In this document: in pieces, positions 30,805-40,007 of the stretch
Layout of the letters: every line of letters begins with the position of its first letter
Position numbering within the stretch: position 1 is the first letter of the stretch
From: Thiobacillus sp.
Lineage (GTDB): Bacteria; Pseudomonadota; Gammaproteobacteria; Burkholderiales; Thiobacillaceae
Reading direction: 5' to 3'
Assembly (NCBI RefSeq): GCF_030696885.1
Contig: NZ_JAUYRI010000015.1
Location: 53,870-117,869 of the forward strand
Length of the DNA stretch: 64,000 bases
The notes under the pieces: model-generated
Told to the model about the DNA's origin: nothing
The model's database searches: none
What the model saw: only the letters and a program-made list of their open reading frames with translations
Translations under genes and position numbers: made by a program

Positions 30805-31221
30805 TCAGTACTGGTCGGCCAGCCAGCCATCCAGCAGTGAACAGGCGTCTGGCCTCGGCACCGTGGAGTCCCTGCCCTGTATCGGGGTGTAGCAGAGGTA
30901 TTGATTGCCTTCGCTGTCCATCAGGTTACGCAGTGGCAACTCGCCCACGGTTTCGTAGCCGCGCGCATCCATCATGATGAACTGATAGTCGTCGCCCACG
31001 CTGACTTCCAGCCTGCCGCCGTTGCCTTCGCCGTACTTTTCCCACCAGGTGTCCGGGTTGGCGCCTTCATAGTGGGGCGTGTCGCCCAGCGCGCGACTTT
31101 GATGCCAGGCCACGATGGTCGGGTCCTTCATCTGATTGTCCTTCGCTGCCTCTTTCGCAAGCAGGCTGGCGGCCATGTAGCCATGGTCGGGTCCAGGGTA
31201 TTCAATATGCAGGGTGCGCAT
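30805..31221 (-). CDS. AF1514-like family hypothetical protein
   Basis: MRTLHIEYPGPDHGYMAASLLAKEAAKDNQ...WWEKYGEGNGGRLEVSVGDDYQFIMMD; family recalled from memory. Confidence 0.55.
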   Translation of the reverse strand: MRTLHIEYPGPDHGYMAASLLAKEAAKDNQMKDPTIVAWHQSRALGDTPHYEGANPDTWWEKYGEGNGGRLEVSVGDDYQFIMMDARGYETVGELPLRNLMDSEGNQYLCYTPIQGRDSTVPRPDACSLLDGWLADQY

Positions 31222-31481
31222 GATAAGGTCCTTTCGAGTCGTCCGGAATGCGCCGGGCGCAGTACGCGCCGGCGCATGAGCTACTCTTTGTAGGCCAAAC
31301 CCGTACAGAAACAATCGCGGATTCCGGTAGCGCGCCATTGCCCGCCCGGCACGCCCATTCCGCGCAAGCCATGCCCTGGATGTGCCCAGACCCAGGGTGA
31401 TCAGGTGTTATTTTATTTTGCGGCCCGGATGCCGTTAGCAATCATGGAACCCCTGATGCTTTTTGGCCCGAACAGAACCGC

Positions 31482-32597
31482 ATGACCGCGCCTCCGCCGC
31501 AAAACTTCTACCAGCACTGGCTGACTCTCGGTGTCGCGCCCGACGACAATGATGACCTGCGCCTGAAAAAAGCGGTGCTGACGCTGGTCACCAGCGGCAT
31601 CGCCTTTCTGGCCATTTTCTGGGGTGCCCTCTATATCTACAGCGGCTACCCCCTGTCCGGCGCCATCCCGCTCAGCTATACCGTCATCTCGTTCAGCAGC
31701 ACCCTGTATTTTTTCAGGACCAAGCGCTTTGCCTTTTTCTGCTTCAGCCAGCAGTTGCTCATCCTGTTGCTGCCCTTCCTGCTGATGTGGAGCCTGGGCG
31801 GATTTGCCAACGGCAGCGTGGTGATGATCTGGGCCATTTTTGCGCCGCTGGCCGCGCTGTTCTTTATCGACCTCAAGGCCGCCACGCGCTGGATGTTCGC
31901 CTTTCTTGCCCTGCTCCTCGTCTCCGCGCTGTTCGACCACACCCTCGCCGATATGGCGCGTCCGATGCCGAGCGATCTCAACACGCTGTACTTCCTGATG
32001 AACCTCGGCTGTGGCTTCGTCCTCATCGCGCTGATGCTCCACTACTTCGTGCGCGACCGTGAACTTGCCTACGGTCGACTGCTGGAAAGCGAAGCGCATA
32101 TCCGCGAACTGATGCTGACCGACACGCTGACCGGCGTGCCCAACCGTCGCCATCTCAACGACCGGCTGGAGATGGAGCTTGCCCGCCAGGCCCGCTACGA
32201 CCAGCCACTGTCCGTCATCCTCACCGACATCGACCGCTTCAAGCACGTCAACGACACCTATGGGCACGCGGCCGGCGACGCCGTGCTCAAAGCCTTCGCC
32301 CGCACGCTGGAGTCAAGCATCCGCGGCAGCGACTTCCTGGCCCGTTACGGCGGCGAGGAATTCGTGCTGCTGCTGCCGAATACCGGCATCGAGGAAGCGA
32401 CCGCGCTTGCCGAGCGCATGCGCGAAGCCACCCGCAGCATCCATATCCCGGAAACCCCGATCGGCATCACCGCCAGCTTTGGCGTGACTCTCGCCCGGCG
32501 CGGCGAGAGCATGGGCGAGGTGCTGTCGCGCGCCGACGAAGCCATGTATCAATCCAAGTCCGGCGGACGCGACCGCGTCACCACCCTGGCCGACTGA
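31482..32597 (+). CDS. Membrane-bound GGDEF diguanylate cyclase
   Basis: Multi-TM N-terminus; DTLTGVPNRRHLNDRLEMELARQ, YGGEEFVLLLPN. Confidence 0.93.
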   Translation: MTAPPPQNFYQHWLTLGVAPDDNDDLRLKKAVLTLVTSGIAFLAIFWGALYIYSGYPLSGAIPLSYTVISFSSTLYFFRTKRFAFFCFSQQLLILLLPFLLMWSLGGFANGSVVMIWAIFAPLAALFFIDLKAATRWMFAFLALLLVSALFDHTLADMARPMPSDLNTLYFLMNLGCGFVLIALMLHYFVRDRELAYGRLLESEAHIRELMLTDTLTGVPNRRHLNDRLEMELARQARYDQPLSVILTDIDRFKHVNDTYGHAAGDAVLKAFARTLESSIRGSDFLARYGGEEFVLLLPNTGIEEATALAERMREATRSIHIPETPIGITASFGVTLARRGESMGEVLSRADEAMYQSKSGGRDRVTTLAD

Positions 32598-32633
32598 GCG
32601 CGGACATTGGGCAGCGGTCTTTTTGCTTGCGGG

Positions 32634-33128
32634 CTACAGCAGGCGGTCGACCACGAACACCCCGATCATGGTGAAAGCCAGGGCAATTTTCAGCAGGGCG
32701 CCGAACAGCAGGCCCAGCGTGGCGCCTACGCCGGCGTGCGTCGCCGCCTTCAACGAGGCTTTGCCGCTGAACTCGCCCACCACCGCGCCAACGAAGGGCC
32801 CCAGCACGATGCCCGGCAGGCCGAAGAAGATCCCGACCAGCGCCCCCAGTGCCGCGCCAATCACCGCCCGCGGCGACGCGCCAAACCGCTTCGCCCCCAG
32901 CGCCGACGCCGCCAGGTCGACGCCATAGCTCAACGCAGCCAGCACCCCCAACAGCGTCAGCGTGATCCAGCCGACGTAGACAAAATTCTCCGCCCACGCC
33001 AGCAGCACCAGACCGGCGAACACCAGCGGGATGCCGGGCAGCATGGGCAGGATGAGTCCGGCGAAGCCGAGCGCGATCAGTAGCGCCGCCAGCAGCCAGA
33101 GCATGATTTGAATGGAAGGATCGAACAT
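32634..33128 (-). CDS. DUF456 domain-containing membrane protein
   Basis: LPMLPGIPLVFAGLVLLAWAENF; glycine-rich TM repeats FFGLPGIVLGPFVGAVVGEF. Confidence 0.85.
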   Translation of the reverse strand: MFDPSIQIMLWLLAALLIALGFAGLILPMLPGIPLVFAGLVLLAWAENFVYVGWITLTLLGVLAALSYGVDLAASALGAKRFGASPRAVIGAALGALVGIFFGLPGIVLGPFVGAVVGEFSGKASLKAATHAGVGATLGLLFGALLKIALAFTMIGVFVVDRLL

Positions 33129-33313
33129 GTGCCTGTGGGGGTGAACGGGGTCCGCCCAGCATAAATCCGATTACCGCCTTCGCCCAGCCCGGACCGTACT
33201 CCGCCGTTTTACCTGCCCGTCGCCCGCAAAACCTGCCGCCCCCTGTCTCCCGGAGGAAATGAACTGATATGCTCCCGATGACAATGACATGACACATTTT
33301 TCGAGGAGCCTGG

Positions 33314-34549
33314 ATGGGCAAGGAAACCTATCTCGCACGACAACCCATCGTCGATGCCGAGCACAATCTGTTCGGCTACGAACTGCTGTTCAGGCAATCG
33401 CTGGCGTCCGTCTCGGCGCAGATCACCAGCCAGCTGCAGGCCGGCGTCGAAGTCATCAGCAGCACCCTGTGCCTGGGTCCTGACTGGCTGCTGCAGGGCA
33501 AGCTCGCTTTCATCAATCTGGACGAAGCCACATTGATGAGCGACTTCGTCTGTCTGCTGCCGCCCCACCACGTGGTCTACGAAATCCTCGAGACCGTGCA
33601 GGTGACGCCGGTGCTGATCGCCCGCATCCAGGAATTGCGGCAGATGGGCTACCGCTTCGCGCTCGACGATTTCGTCTGCCTCGACGAATACCGGCCGCTG
33701 CTGCCGATGGTCGACTTCGTCAAGCTCGACGTGCTCGAACAGCAACCGGAAAAAACCGTGGAAATCATTGCCCACATCCGGCTCGGCTTCAGCGGCCAGT
33801 TCATCGCCGAAAAGGTCGAAAGCCGCGAAATGTTCGAGCTGTGCCGCGGCTGCGGCATTCAGTATTTTCAGGGCTACTACTTCGCCCGCCCGGAAAACCT
33901 CGCCAGCAAGACCATCCAGCCCGGCCAGATCGCCGTGCTCGAACTGATGAACAAGGTGCGCACCTGCGAAGACCTCGGCGAAATCGAAGAGCTGCTGCGC
34001 CGCAACGCCGCCCTCACGCTGCGTCTGCTGCGCTATGTCAATTCCGCTGCCTCCGGCCTGCAGCAGCAGGTTCACACCGTGCGCCAGGCGCTGACGCTCA
34101 CCGGCCTGCAAACGCTCTACCGCTGGCTGGCGCTGCTGCTGGTCACTGCCAACCCCACCCCCACCCGCGCGCTGGCGGCGCGCACCGCGGTCACGCGCGG
34201 ACGCATCTGCGAACTGCTCGGCCAGTCGCGCCTGAGTCGCGACGCACAGGACGAGCTCTTCATCACCGGATTGTTTTCGTTGGCCGAACCACTGATGGAA
34301 ATCTCCCTCGCCCGCCTGCTCGACTACCTGCCGATGCCCGAGCCCATCGTGCAGGCCCTGGTTGATCATTCCGGCCCCTATGCGCCCTTCCTCAAGCTTG
34401 CCGAGGCCTCGGAGCGCAACGACTTCGAGCAGATCGCCCGCTACGCCGCCGATATCGACTCCAGCCCCGAGGAAGTCAACCTTGCCCAGCTGCAATCGCT
34501 GGCCTGGACCGAAGCGCTGACCCGCGAAGCGAGCCCGCAGGCCGCGTGA
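33314..34549 (+). CDS. EAL-HDOD signalling protein
   Basis: LARQPIVDAEHNLFGYELLFR; FALDDFVCLDEYRPLL; HDOD-like C-terminus LLRYVNSAASGLQQQVHTVRQALTLTGLQTL. Confidence 0.9.
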   Translation: MGKETYLARQPIVDAEHNLFGYELLFRQSLASVSAQITSQLQAGVEVISSTLCLGPDWLLQGKLAFINLDEATLMSDFVCLLPPHHVVYEILETVQVTPVLIARIQELRQMGYRFALDDFVCLDEYRPLLPMVDFVKLDVLEQQPEKTVEIIAHIRLGFSGQFIAEKVESREMFELCRGCGIQYFQGYYFARPENLASKTIQPGQIAVLELMNKVRTCEDLGEIEELLRRNAALTLRLLRYVNSAASGLQQQVHTVRQALTLTGLQTLYRWLALLLVTANPTPTRALAARTAVTRGRICELLGQSRLSRDAQDELFITGLFSLAEPLMEISLARLLDYLPMPEPIVQALVDHSGPYAPFLKLAEASERNDFEQIARYAADIDSSPEEVNLAQLQSLAWTEALTREASPQAA

Positions 34550-34870
34550 ACGGCGGCGGCTGAGCCGCGCTGCAATCGTTCGTCATCATCGTCGTGGCCG
34601 GTCGAGCCGTCCCGCGCGACATCCCCCCTCTCCCTGTTCGGCCCATTGCGTGCCAATGCGCCCACTTCGTTCTGTCTGACAGACAGACGCGTCCTTGCGC
34701 CCATGCGTACTCGCGCTGTGCCGACGCGGGCTTCAGTCATGTCCTACACACAGCATCGCCCGGGGATGACTTCGCGCGGTCGCGGTCCGTTCTACGCTTG
34801 AGGTCCACTCCATTGATCCCGTCTGCCACGCAGCGGGCGCTGGGACACTGTTCAAGGAAGGAAGACCGTC

Positions 34871-35554
34871 ATGCATAGCCCAGCGCGATCACCTGCCCTG
34901 TTGTATTCGGATGAGGCACTGATCCATCACTTCAAGCAGTTTATTGCTGCGGAGGCATTCCCCTGCGTGGGCGCGAAATCGGCACTCAACCGCGGGCAGA
35001 TCGTCTATCAGATCGAAAACGATTTGGGCTGCGGGCCGGCCGCTGCCACCGTCGCTGCCTTGCAGTGCTTCAGTCAGGAATACGACCAGGATTCGACACT
35101 GTTCCGCAGCGTGGTCGTGCTGTTCCGCCAGCCCGGGGTGCTCACGGAGCAGGCGTTTGAAGCGCTGCTGTGGCACTATTTGCAGGCCATGCACGATGCC
35201 GATGCCGTTCAACACGAGTGGGACCCGCGGGTGAGCAAAGACCCCGAATCTGCCGACTTCAGCTTCAGCGTCGGCGGGCGGGGCTACTATGTCGTCGGCC
35301 TGCATCCGGGCGCGAACCGCACAGCGCGGCGCTTCGTGCGTCCGGCCCTGGTGTTCAACCTGCACGATCAATTCGAGCGCCTGCGCAGCGACGGCAAATA
35401 CGGGACCATCCGCGACACGATCATCGAGCGCGACACCCGGCTGGAGGGCTCCCGCAACCCCATGCTCAAACCGTTCGGCGCCAGCTCGGAAGCCCGACAG
35501 TACAGCGGGCGCGCAGTCGAGGAGCGGTGGGCGTGCCCGTTTCATGCGCGCTGA
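34871..35554 (+). CDS. YqcI/YcgG (GntA-like) family protein, putative heme-dependent N-hydroxylase family
   Basis: FPCVGAKSALNRGQIVYQIENDLG, SFSVGGRGYYVVGLHPGANRTARRFVRPALVFNLHDQFERLR. Confidence 0.82.
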   Translation: MHSPARSPALLYSDEALIHHFKQFIAAEAFPCVGAKSALNRGQIVYQIENDLGCGPAAATVAALQCFSQEYDQDSTLFRSVVVLFRQPGVLTEQAFEALLWHYLQAMHDADAVQHEWDPRVSKDPESADFSFSVGGRGYYVVGLHPGANRTARRFVRPALVFNLHDQFERLRSDGKYGTIRDTIIERDTRLEGSRNPMLKPFGASSEARQYSGRAVEERWACPFHAR

Positions 35555-36131
35555 GATCGCCCCCCGCTCCGGCATCGCATTCCTGCTGCGTGCCGGCCAG
35601 CGGCTGCGGGTCATCGATCCCCAAGGCGAGCAGGTCGCCGACCTGATCGCCTTCAATCGCGACGACACGCAGGAGTATCTGTCCTCGGGGCGCACCCTCG
35701 ATTACGCGTCCAGGCTCTTCCTGACCACCGATGACCTGCTGTATTCCAACCGCAGCAGTCCGATGTTCCGCATCGGCGAGGACTGCGTGCGGCGTCACGA
35801 CTTTCTGCTGACGCCCTGCTCCGCCGACACCTTCCGCATTCTCTACGGCCACGACCATCCGCACCGCGGCTGCCACGGCAACCTGGCAGAAGCGCTCGCG
35901 CCTTACGGCATCACGCCCGACCAGATCCCGGTCACTTTCAATGTGTTCATGAATGTCGACGTCAATGGCGAAACCGGCGAGCTCGGGGTCCGGCCGCCCC
36001 GCAGCAAGGCGGGCGACTACGTGGATTTCGTTGCACAAATGGATTTGATCGTCGGCCTGACCGCATGCTCCGCCGAGCAGTCCAACAATTACAGCTTCAA
36101 GCCCATCGAATACGAGGTGTTCGACGCCTGA
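35544..36131 (+). CDS. DUF1989 / urea carboxylase-associated family protein
   Basis: LRAGQRLRVIDPQGEQVADLIAFN, HPHRGCHGNLAEAL, FNVFMNVDV, GDYVDFVAQMDLIVGLTACSAE. Confidence 0.85.
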   Translation: MRAEIAPRSGIAFLLRAGQRLRVIDPQGEQVADLIAFNRDDTQEYLSSGRTLDYASRLFLTTDDLLYSNRSSPMFRIGEDCVRRHDFLLTPCSADTFRILYGHDHPHRGCHGNLAEALAPYGITPDQIPVTFNVFMNVDVNGETGELGVRPPRSKAGDYVDFVAQMDLIVGLTACSAEQSNNYSFKPIEYEVFDA

Positions 36132-36170
36132 GTGCCGGCGGGATGGACGTCCGTCCCGCCGGAGACCGGA

Positions 36171-36641
36171 TCAGTATTTCAGCTTCATCTTCGACAGCTC
36201 TTCCTTGGTCACGCCCGGCATGTCGCCCTTCTTGTCCCAGCGCTTGTGAACCCAGGCGTCTTCGCCGACCCACTTCTTGAAAACCTCAAAATTCTTCTGC
36301 CGCTCGGCGTCCGTCGCACCAAGGTACTGATACATGTTGCCCGGCTTGCCGTCCTTGCTGTTCTTGCCGTCGTCGAGCCGGCGCATGATCGCCCCGGTGT
36401 CCGGCCAGCCCACAAAAATAATCAGGTCTGCATAGGTGTCCATGCGCGGCCCTTTCATCATCTTGGTGTACTTGTCCTGGTTTTCCAGAAAATCGCCGAG
36501 GTAGGGCGACGATGCACCATGGCACGCTGCGCACTGGGCATTCCACAGCGGGCGGATGTCCTTGCGGTAGGTGATATCGGAAGCAAGCGCCGGGGCGGCC
36601 AGCGCCAGGCAAACAAGGGAAGGAACGAGCGTCTTGAACAT
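36171..36641 (-). CDS. Periplasmic c-type cytochrome
   Basis: Signal peptide; ITYRKDIRPLWNAQCAACHG (CxxCH heme motif). Confidence 0.85.
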   Translation of the reverse strand: MFKTLVPSLVCLALAAPALASDITYRKDIRPLWNAQCAACHGASSPYLGDFLENQDKYTKMMKGPRMDTYADLIIFVGWPDTGAIMRRLDDGKNSKDGKPGNMYQYLGATDAERQKNFEVFKKWVGEDAWVHKRWDKKGDMPGVTKEELSKMKLKY

Positions 36642-36859
36642 GATTTCTCCATGCGGACAACGGAAACGAAAACGGGTCGATGCGGCACCCGGCTGCATCG
36701 GGTACACAATTTACAACGAAACCGAGCGCCTGTCGCACACGGCCTGCCCAATTTGCGCGCCATTGTTTTATAGTCGTCTGCAGGGGATTTATCGCCGCCG
36801 GCCCGTTGCTCAGGCCCGGCGCAGGTCAAGCCAAACAAAAATCAAGCAAGGGGCGCAGT

Positions 36860-37417
36860 GTGGGGATACTGGACAAATTTCGATCCGTTTTCATCTCGGC
36901 GAAAGCCGCGAGCCAGACCGACGTTGAAACCGCGCCGGCAGTGCCGACCCGGGAAGAGCGGCGGCGCAACAAGCGGGTGAATGCGCGCGACGAAACCCGT
37001 GCGCTGATCATCGACGACTCGCCCACCATCGTCTTTGCGCTGAAGAAAATCCTGCAATCGTCCGGCTTCATCACCCTGGAAGCCCTCGATGCCGAAACCG
37101 GCATCGCCATCGCCCGCGAGCAAACGCCCGACCTGATTTTCCTTGACATCATCCTGCCCGGCGTCAACGGCTTCGCCGCCCTGCGCACCCTGCGCAAGGA
37201 TCCGGCGACCTCGCACATTCCCATCATCATGATCAGCGGCAACGAACAGGCGACCGAACTGTTCTTCGGCAGCCGCACCGGCGCCGACGACTTCATGAAA
37301 AAACCGTTCTCGCGCTTCGAAGTGTTCGCGCGCATCGAACGCCTGCTGGACGCCAACATGGTGCCGCAGCGCATCACGGCCGCGTCCGCCGAATCCGGGC
37401 ACGACGCACACGACTAG
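36860..37417 (+). CDS. Response regulator (REC) protein with an N-terminal extension and no output domain
   Basis: ALIIDDSPTIVFALKKIL, DLIFLDIILPGVNGFAAL, DDFMKKPF; GTG start inferred. Confidence 0.85.
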   Translation: MGILDKFRSVFISAKAASQTDVETAPAVPTREERRRNKRVNARDETRALIIDDSPTIVFALKKILQSSGFITLEALDAETGIAIAREQTPDLIFLDIILPGVNGFAALRTLRKDPATSHIPIIMISGNEQATELFFGSRTGADDFMKKPFSRFEVFARIERLLDANMVPQRITAASAESGHDAHD

Positions 37418-37481
37418 ATGTGCGCGGTGCTCAGTGCACCGCCATCGCCCCGTCGCATTCTGCAGCCCTCGCAGCTGGAAT

Positions 37482-37913
37482 TCACTTCGCGTGCTGGGCG
37501 GCTTTCCACATTTCCATGAAGCGGCCGGACTCGAAACCCATCATCTTTTCCGCGCCGACCGTGATCACCGGCACGCCGCGCCCACCCAGCTGCCTGTGCT
37601 TGATCGCGCCGTACTCCGTTTTTTCCACGTCCCATTCGGTGAAAGGGACGCCGTTCTTCCGGAAAAACGCCTTGGCGCGCGTGCACACCCCGCACCACTC
37701 GGTGGTGTAGATCGTCACCCCGCTGTCCGCCCCGGTGGTCCGGCTGACCTCGGCCGGGCCGGTATGGGTTTGCAGCTTCATCTGCGTGGCCCTGGCCGCG
37801 GGTGGCGGCGAATCGGTGTAATGGATACGGCCCTGCGCATCCGTCCATTTATATACACCGGCAGCAGCCGGCACGGCGAACAGCATGGCGAGCAGAATCA
37901 GGCAGGTTTTCAT
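37482..37913 (-). CDS. Secreted DUF4124-glutaredoxin fusion protein
   Basis: GVYKWTDAQGRIHYTDSPPP (DUF4124-like) followed by VTIYTTEWCGVCTRAKAFFRKNGVPFTEWDVE. Confidence 0.88.
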   Translation of the reverse strand: MKTCLILLAMLFAVPAAAGVYKWTDAQGRIHYTDSPPPAARATQMKLQTHTGPAEVSRTTGADSGVTIYTTEWCGVCTRAKAFFRKNGVPFTEWDVEKTEYGAIKHRQLGGRGVPVITVGAEKMMGFESGRFMEMWKAAQHAK

Positions 37914-37976
37914 GGTGGCGGGGTTTTCATCGGTTGAATGTGCGTGGGGATCGTTGGCAGCGCGTGAACCGTCGAC

Positions 37977-38582
37977 TCAGCGAACGGTGAGGTCTTTGAC
38001 CCACACCACTTCGCAGGCGCCGTTGCCCGTATCGCGGCGGGTCATGGAACTGTTCCAGCGCCAGCCATCCGGCGACTGCACGCGCACCAGATAACCGCTC
38101 AGCGCGACGACCTGGCCCACACGCACCTTGTCCAGACGGCGCTTGATTTCGTCGGTGGCGGGAATCATGTGCATGTTGGCGCTGTTTTCAACGATGTCGG
38201 ACGGCGGGATCGGCGGCTGGTCCGACCAGCGGTAGAAATAGAAACGATTGCCCTGGCTGATCTTCAATCGATCCAGCACCGCGTTATCCGACATCGGCCC
38301 CCAGCCGAGCGCGAGGTCGATCGGCGAAAGCTCGGCTTCGCGCCCCCGGCGGTAGGTCTCGGTGGCAAGCACGCGGGCTTCCAGGGAAAATTCCGCGGCA
38401 GAAAGGATGTCGTAATTCCCCACGCGGAACGACGGCAGGTCAGCGCGATCGACCTGAACCGGCGCCGCCGGCGCGATGGCCCCCTGCGCATGGCTGATCG
38501 GGCGCGTGGAAACATAATTCCAGGCGCCGGCCGCAATGGCGATCAGTAACAGGGCGGGGACGAGTCGCATCGGTGGCATCAA
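37977..38582 (-). CDS. Hypothetical conserved secreted/membrane-anchored protein
   Basis: N-terminal hydrophobic anchor; YNILSAAEFSLEARVL-like region and LALGWGPMSDNAVLDRLKISQGNRFYFYRW. Confidence 0.6.
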   Translation of the reverse strand: MMPPMRLVPALLLIAIAAGAWNYVSTRPISHAQGAIAPAAPVQVDRADLPSFRVGNYDILSAAEFSLEARVLATETYRRGREAELSPIDLALGWGPMSDNAVLDRLKISQGNRFYFYRWSDQPPIPPSDIVENSANMHMIPATDEIKRRLDKVRVGQVVALSGYLVRVQSPDGWRWNSSMTRRDTGNGACEVVWVKDLTVR

Positions 38583-38673
38583 CGGGTGGGAACGCCATGA
38601 TATCGGCCAAAAGCGGCGTGCGATTGAGCGCGCCCACCCCTGCTTTCTTCCGCTTCGCGAAACCCGGTCCCCC

Positions 38674-38837
38674 TGTCTCTGTTACAAGACAGGAAATGTT
38701 CATACCCTGCAATGGCTTGCATGCAGGGGTCGGTTTCGTGTCGTCCAGATGCGACGAAACCCCAGGCGGCCACACACCGGAATTCCACGCAAGCCCATGA
38801 AAACAGAGGGAATACCTTTGCTGGCATGGCCTGTGCT
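38674..38837 (+). promoter_or_regulatory. Putative sigma54-type promoter with two upstream dyads (copy 2)
   Basis: TGTCTCTGTTACAAGACA (38674-38691), TGTCGTCCAGATGCGACG (from 38739), TGGCATGGCCTGTGCT (38822-38837). Confidence 0.65.
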
Positions 38838-38953
38838 CATAACAGAGTGTTAGTGCGGGCCTGCGCCATGCGCGGTCTGCCCTCCCCGGCATGCGTTGCG
38901 TGCCCGGGAACGGCCTTTTCGACGGGCTGCCCTTTTATTGAGAGGACCATCGA

Positions 38954-39976
38954 ATGAGTAGCAACACCGCTGCACAGATCGAAAACACGGCACACACCGA
39001 ACCTGAACCGCTGAGTTTATTCAGCAAGGATGGACATCTGATGAAGCCTTCATGGAAAGACAGCATCCACCAGCAGCGTGGAGAACTCGCGCACCTGCTG
39101 CGGGAGCCGCTCAGCCAGCTGGCGGAGCGTTGCGCACCGGTATGGGGCGATTGCGATGCGCTGGATGCGGTGCTGACGGACCACTTCGCCAGCATTCCGC
39201 ATTGCACGACGCTGTACTGTGTGGGCATGAACGGCACCCAGATCTGCAACAACGTCGGTCCCGCCGGGATTGTCCCCGGCCATGTCGGCGGCGATCGCTC
39301 ACAGCGCCCGTACATGCAGGAGGCGGTACCGATCTGGGGTTTCCTGCTCTCGAATGCCTACATCGGACAGAACGGACACCGCCCCACGCTCACCGCGCTT
39401 CAGGTGGTGTGCCGGGATTCGCTGGCCGTGGGTTACCTCGGTGCCGCCTTCGACCTGCGCGACCTGCCGGTCACGGCCGCGCTCTACGAAGAGCCGGGTG
39501 ACTGGCGTCAGGTGAAAGGTGATCCGGCGATCCGCCGCACGGTGTTCCAGCAAAGCCGGGTGGAAAGTCCGCTGGACGGCAATCTGGAAGCGGCATTGTC
39601 GATCCTGGAGGAACTGCTGACCGAGCGCGGCGTGTTCCAGTGCCAGATCCATTTTTCGAGCAGCCTGGCCACGATCTGGACGCTCGACGACCCCTTGCGC
39701 TATCGCATCCTCGATCACGAAACCCTGAGCGATCCGGACATCTGCCTGATTTATCCGTCGCACCCCTATCCGTCAGATGCCACGATCGCGCCGGGCGAGA
39801 TCAGCCGCATCCTCAATACCCTGCAGGCCTTGCGTCTCACCGATCCGACCATCTACCTGCGCATGGCGTCGATCAATATTTTCAACGGCATGGTGAGTCT
39901 GACCTTTTCGTGCGATGGCTCGCACTACATGCCGCACGACGAATTCCTGGCGAAGGATATTTCGTTCTGGTTCTGA
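38954..39976 (+). CDS. PDC/Cache-like sensor protein without recognisable output domain
   Basis: TLYCVGMNGTQICNNVGP...GDRSQRPYMQEAVPIWGFLLSNAYIGQNGHRPTLTALQVVCRDSLAVGYLGAAFDLRDL. Confidence 0.6.
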   Translation: MSSNTAAQIENTAHTEPEPLSLFSKDGHLMKPSWKDSIHQQRGELAHLLREPLSQLAERCAPVWGDCDALDAVLTDHFASIPHCTTLYCVGMNGTQICNNVGPAGIVPGHVGGDRSQRPYMQEAVPIWGFLLSNAYIGQNGHRPTLTALQVVCRDSLAVGYLGAAFDLRDLPVTAALYEEPGDWRQVKGDPAIRRTVFQQSRVESPLDGNLEAALSILEELLTERGVFQCQIHFSSSLATIWTLDDPLRYRILDHETLSDPDICLIYPSHPYPSDATIAPGEISRILNTLQALRLTDPTIYLRMASINIFNGMVSLTFSCDGSHYMPHDEFLAKDISFWF

Positions 39977-40007
39977 TTTCGGGTTCCGGCCCGGCCACGG
40001 CGGTTGT

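Noticed and set aside
34671-34687. TCTGTCTGACAGACAGA dyad upstream of the GntA-like gene as a third twin-promoter copy
   Set aside because: Half-sites resemble TGTCT/AGACA, but the spacing is 3 not 8, and no sigma54-like motif lies at +148.
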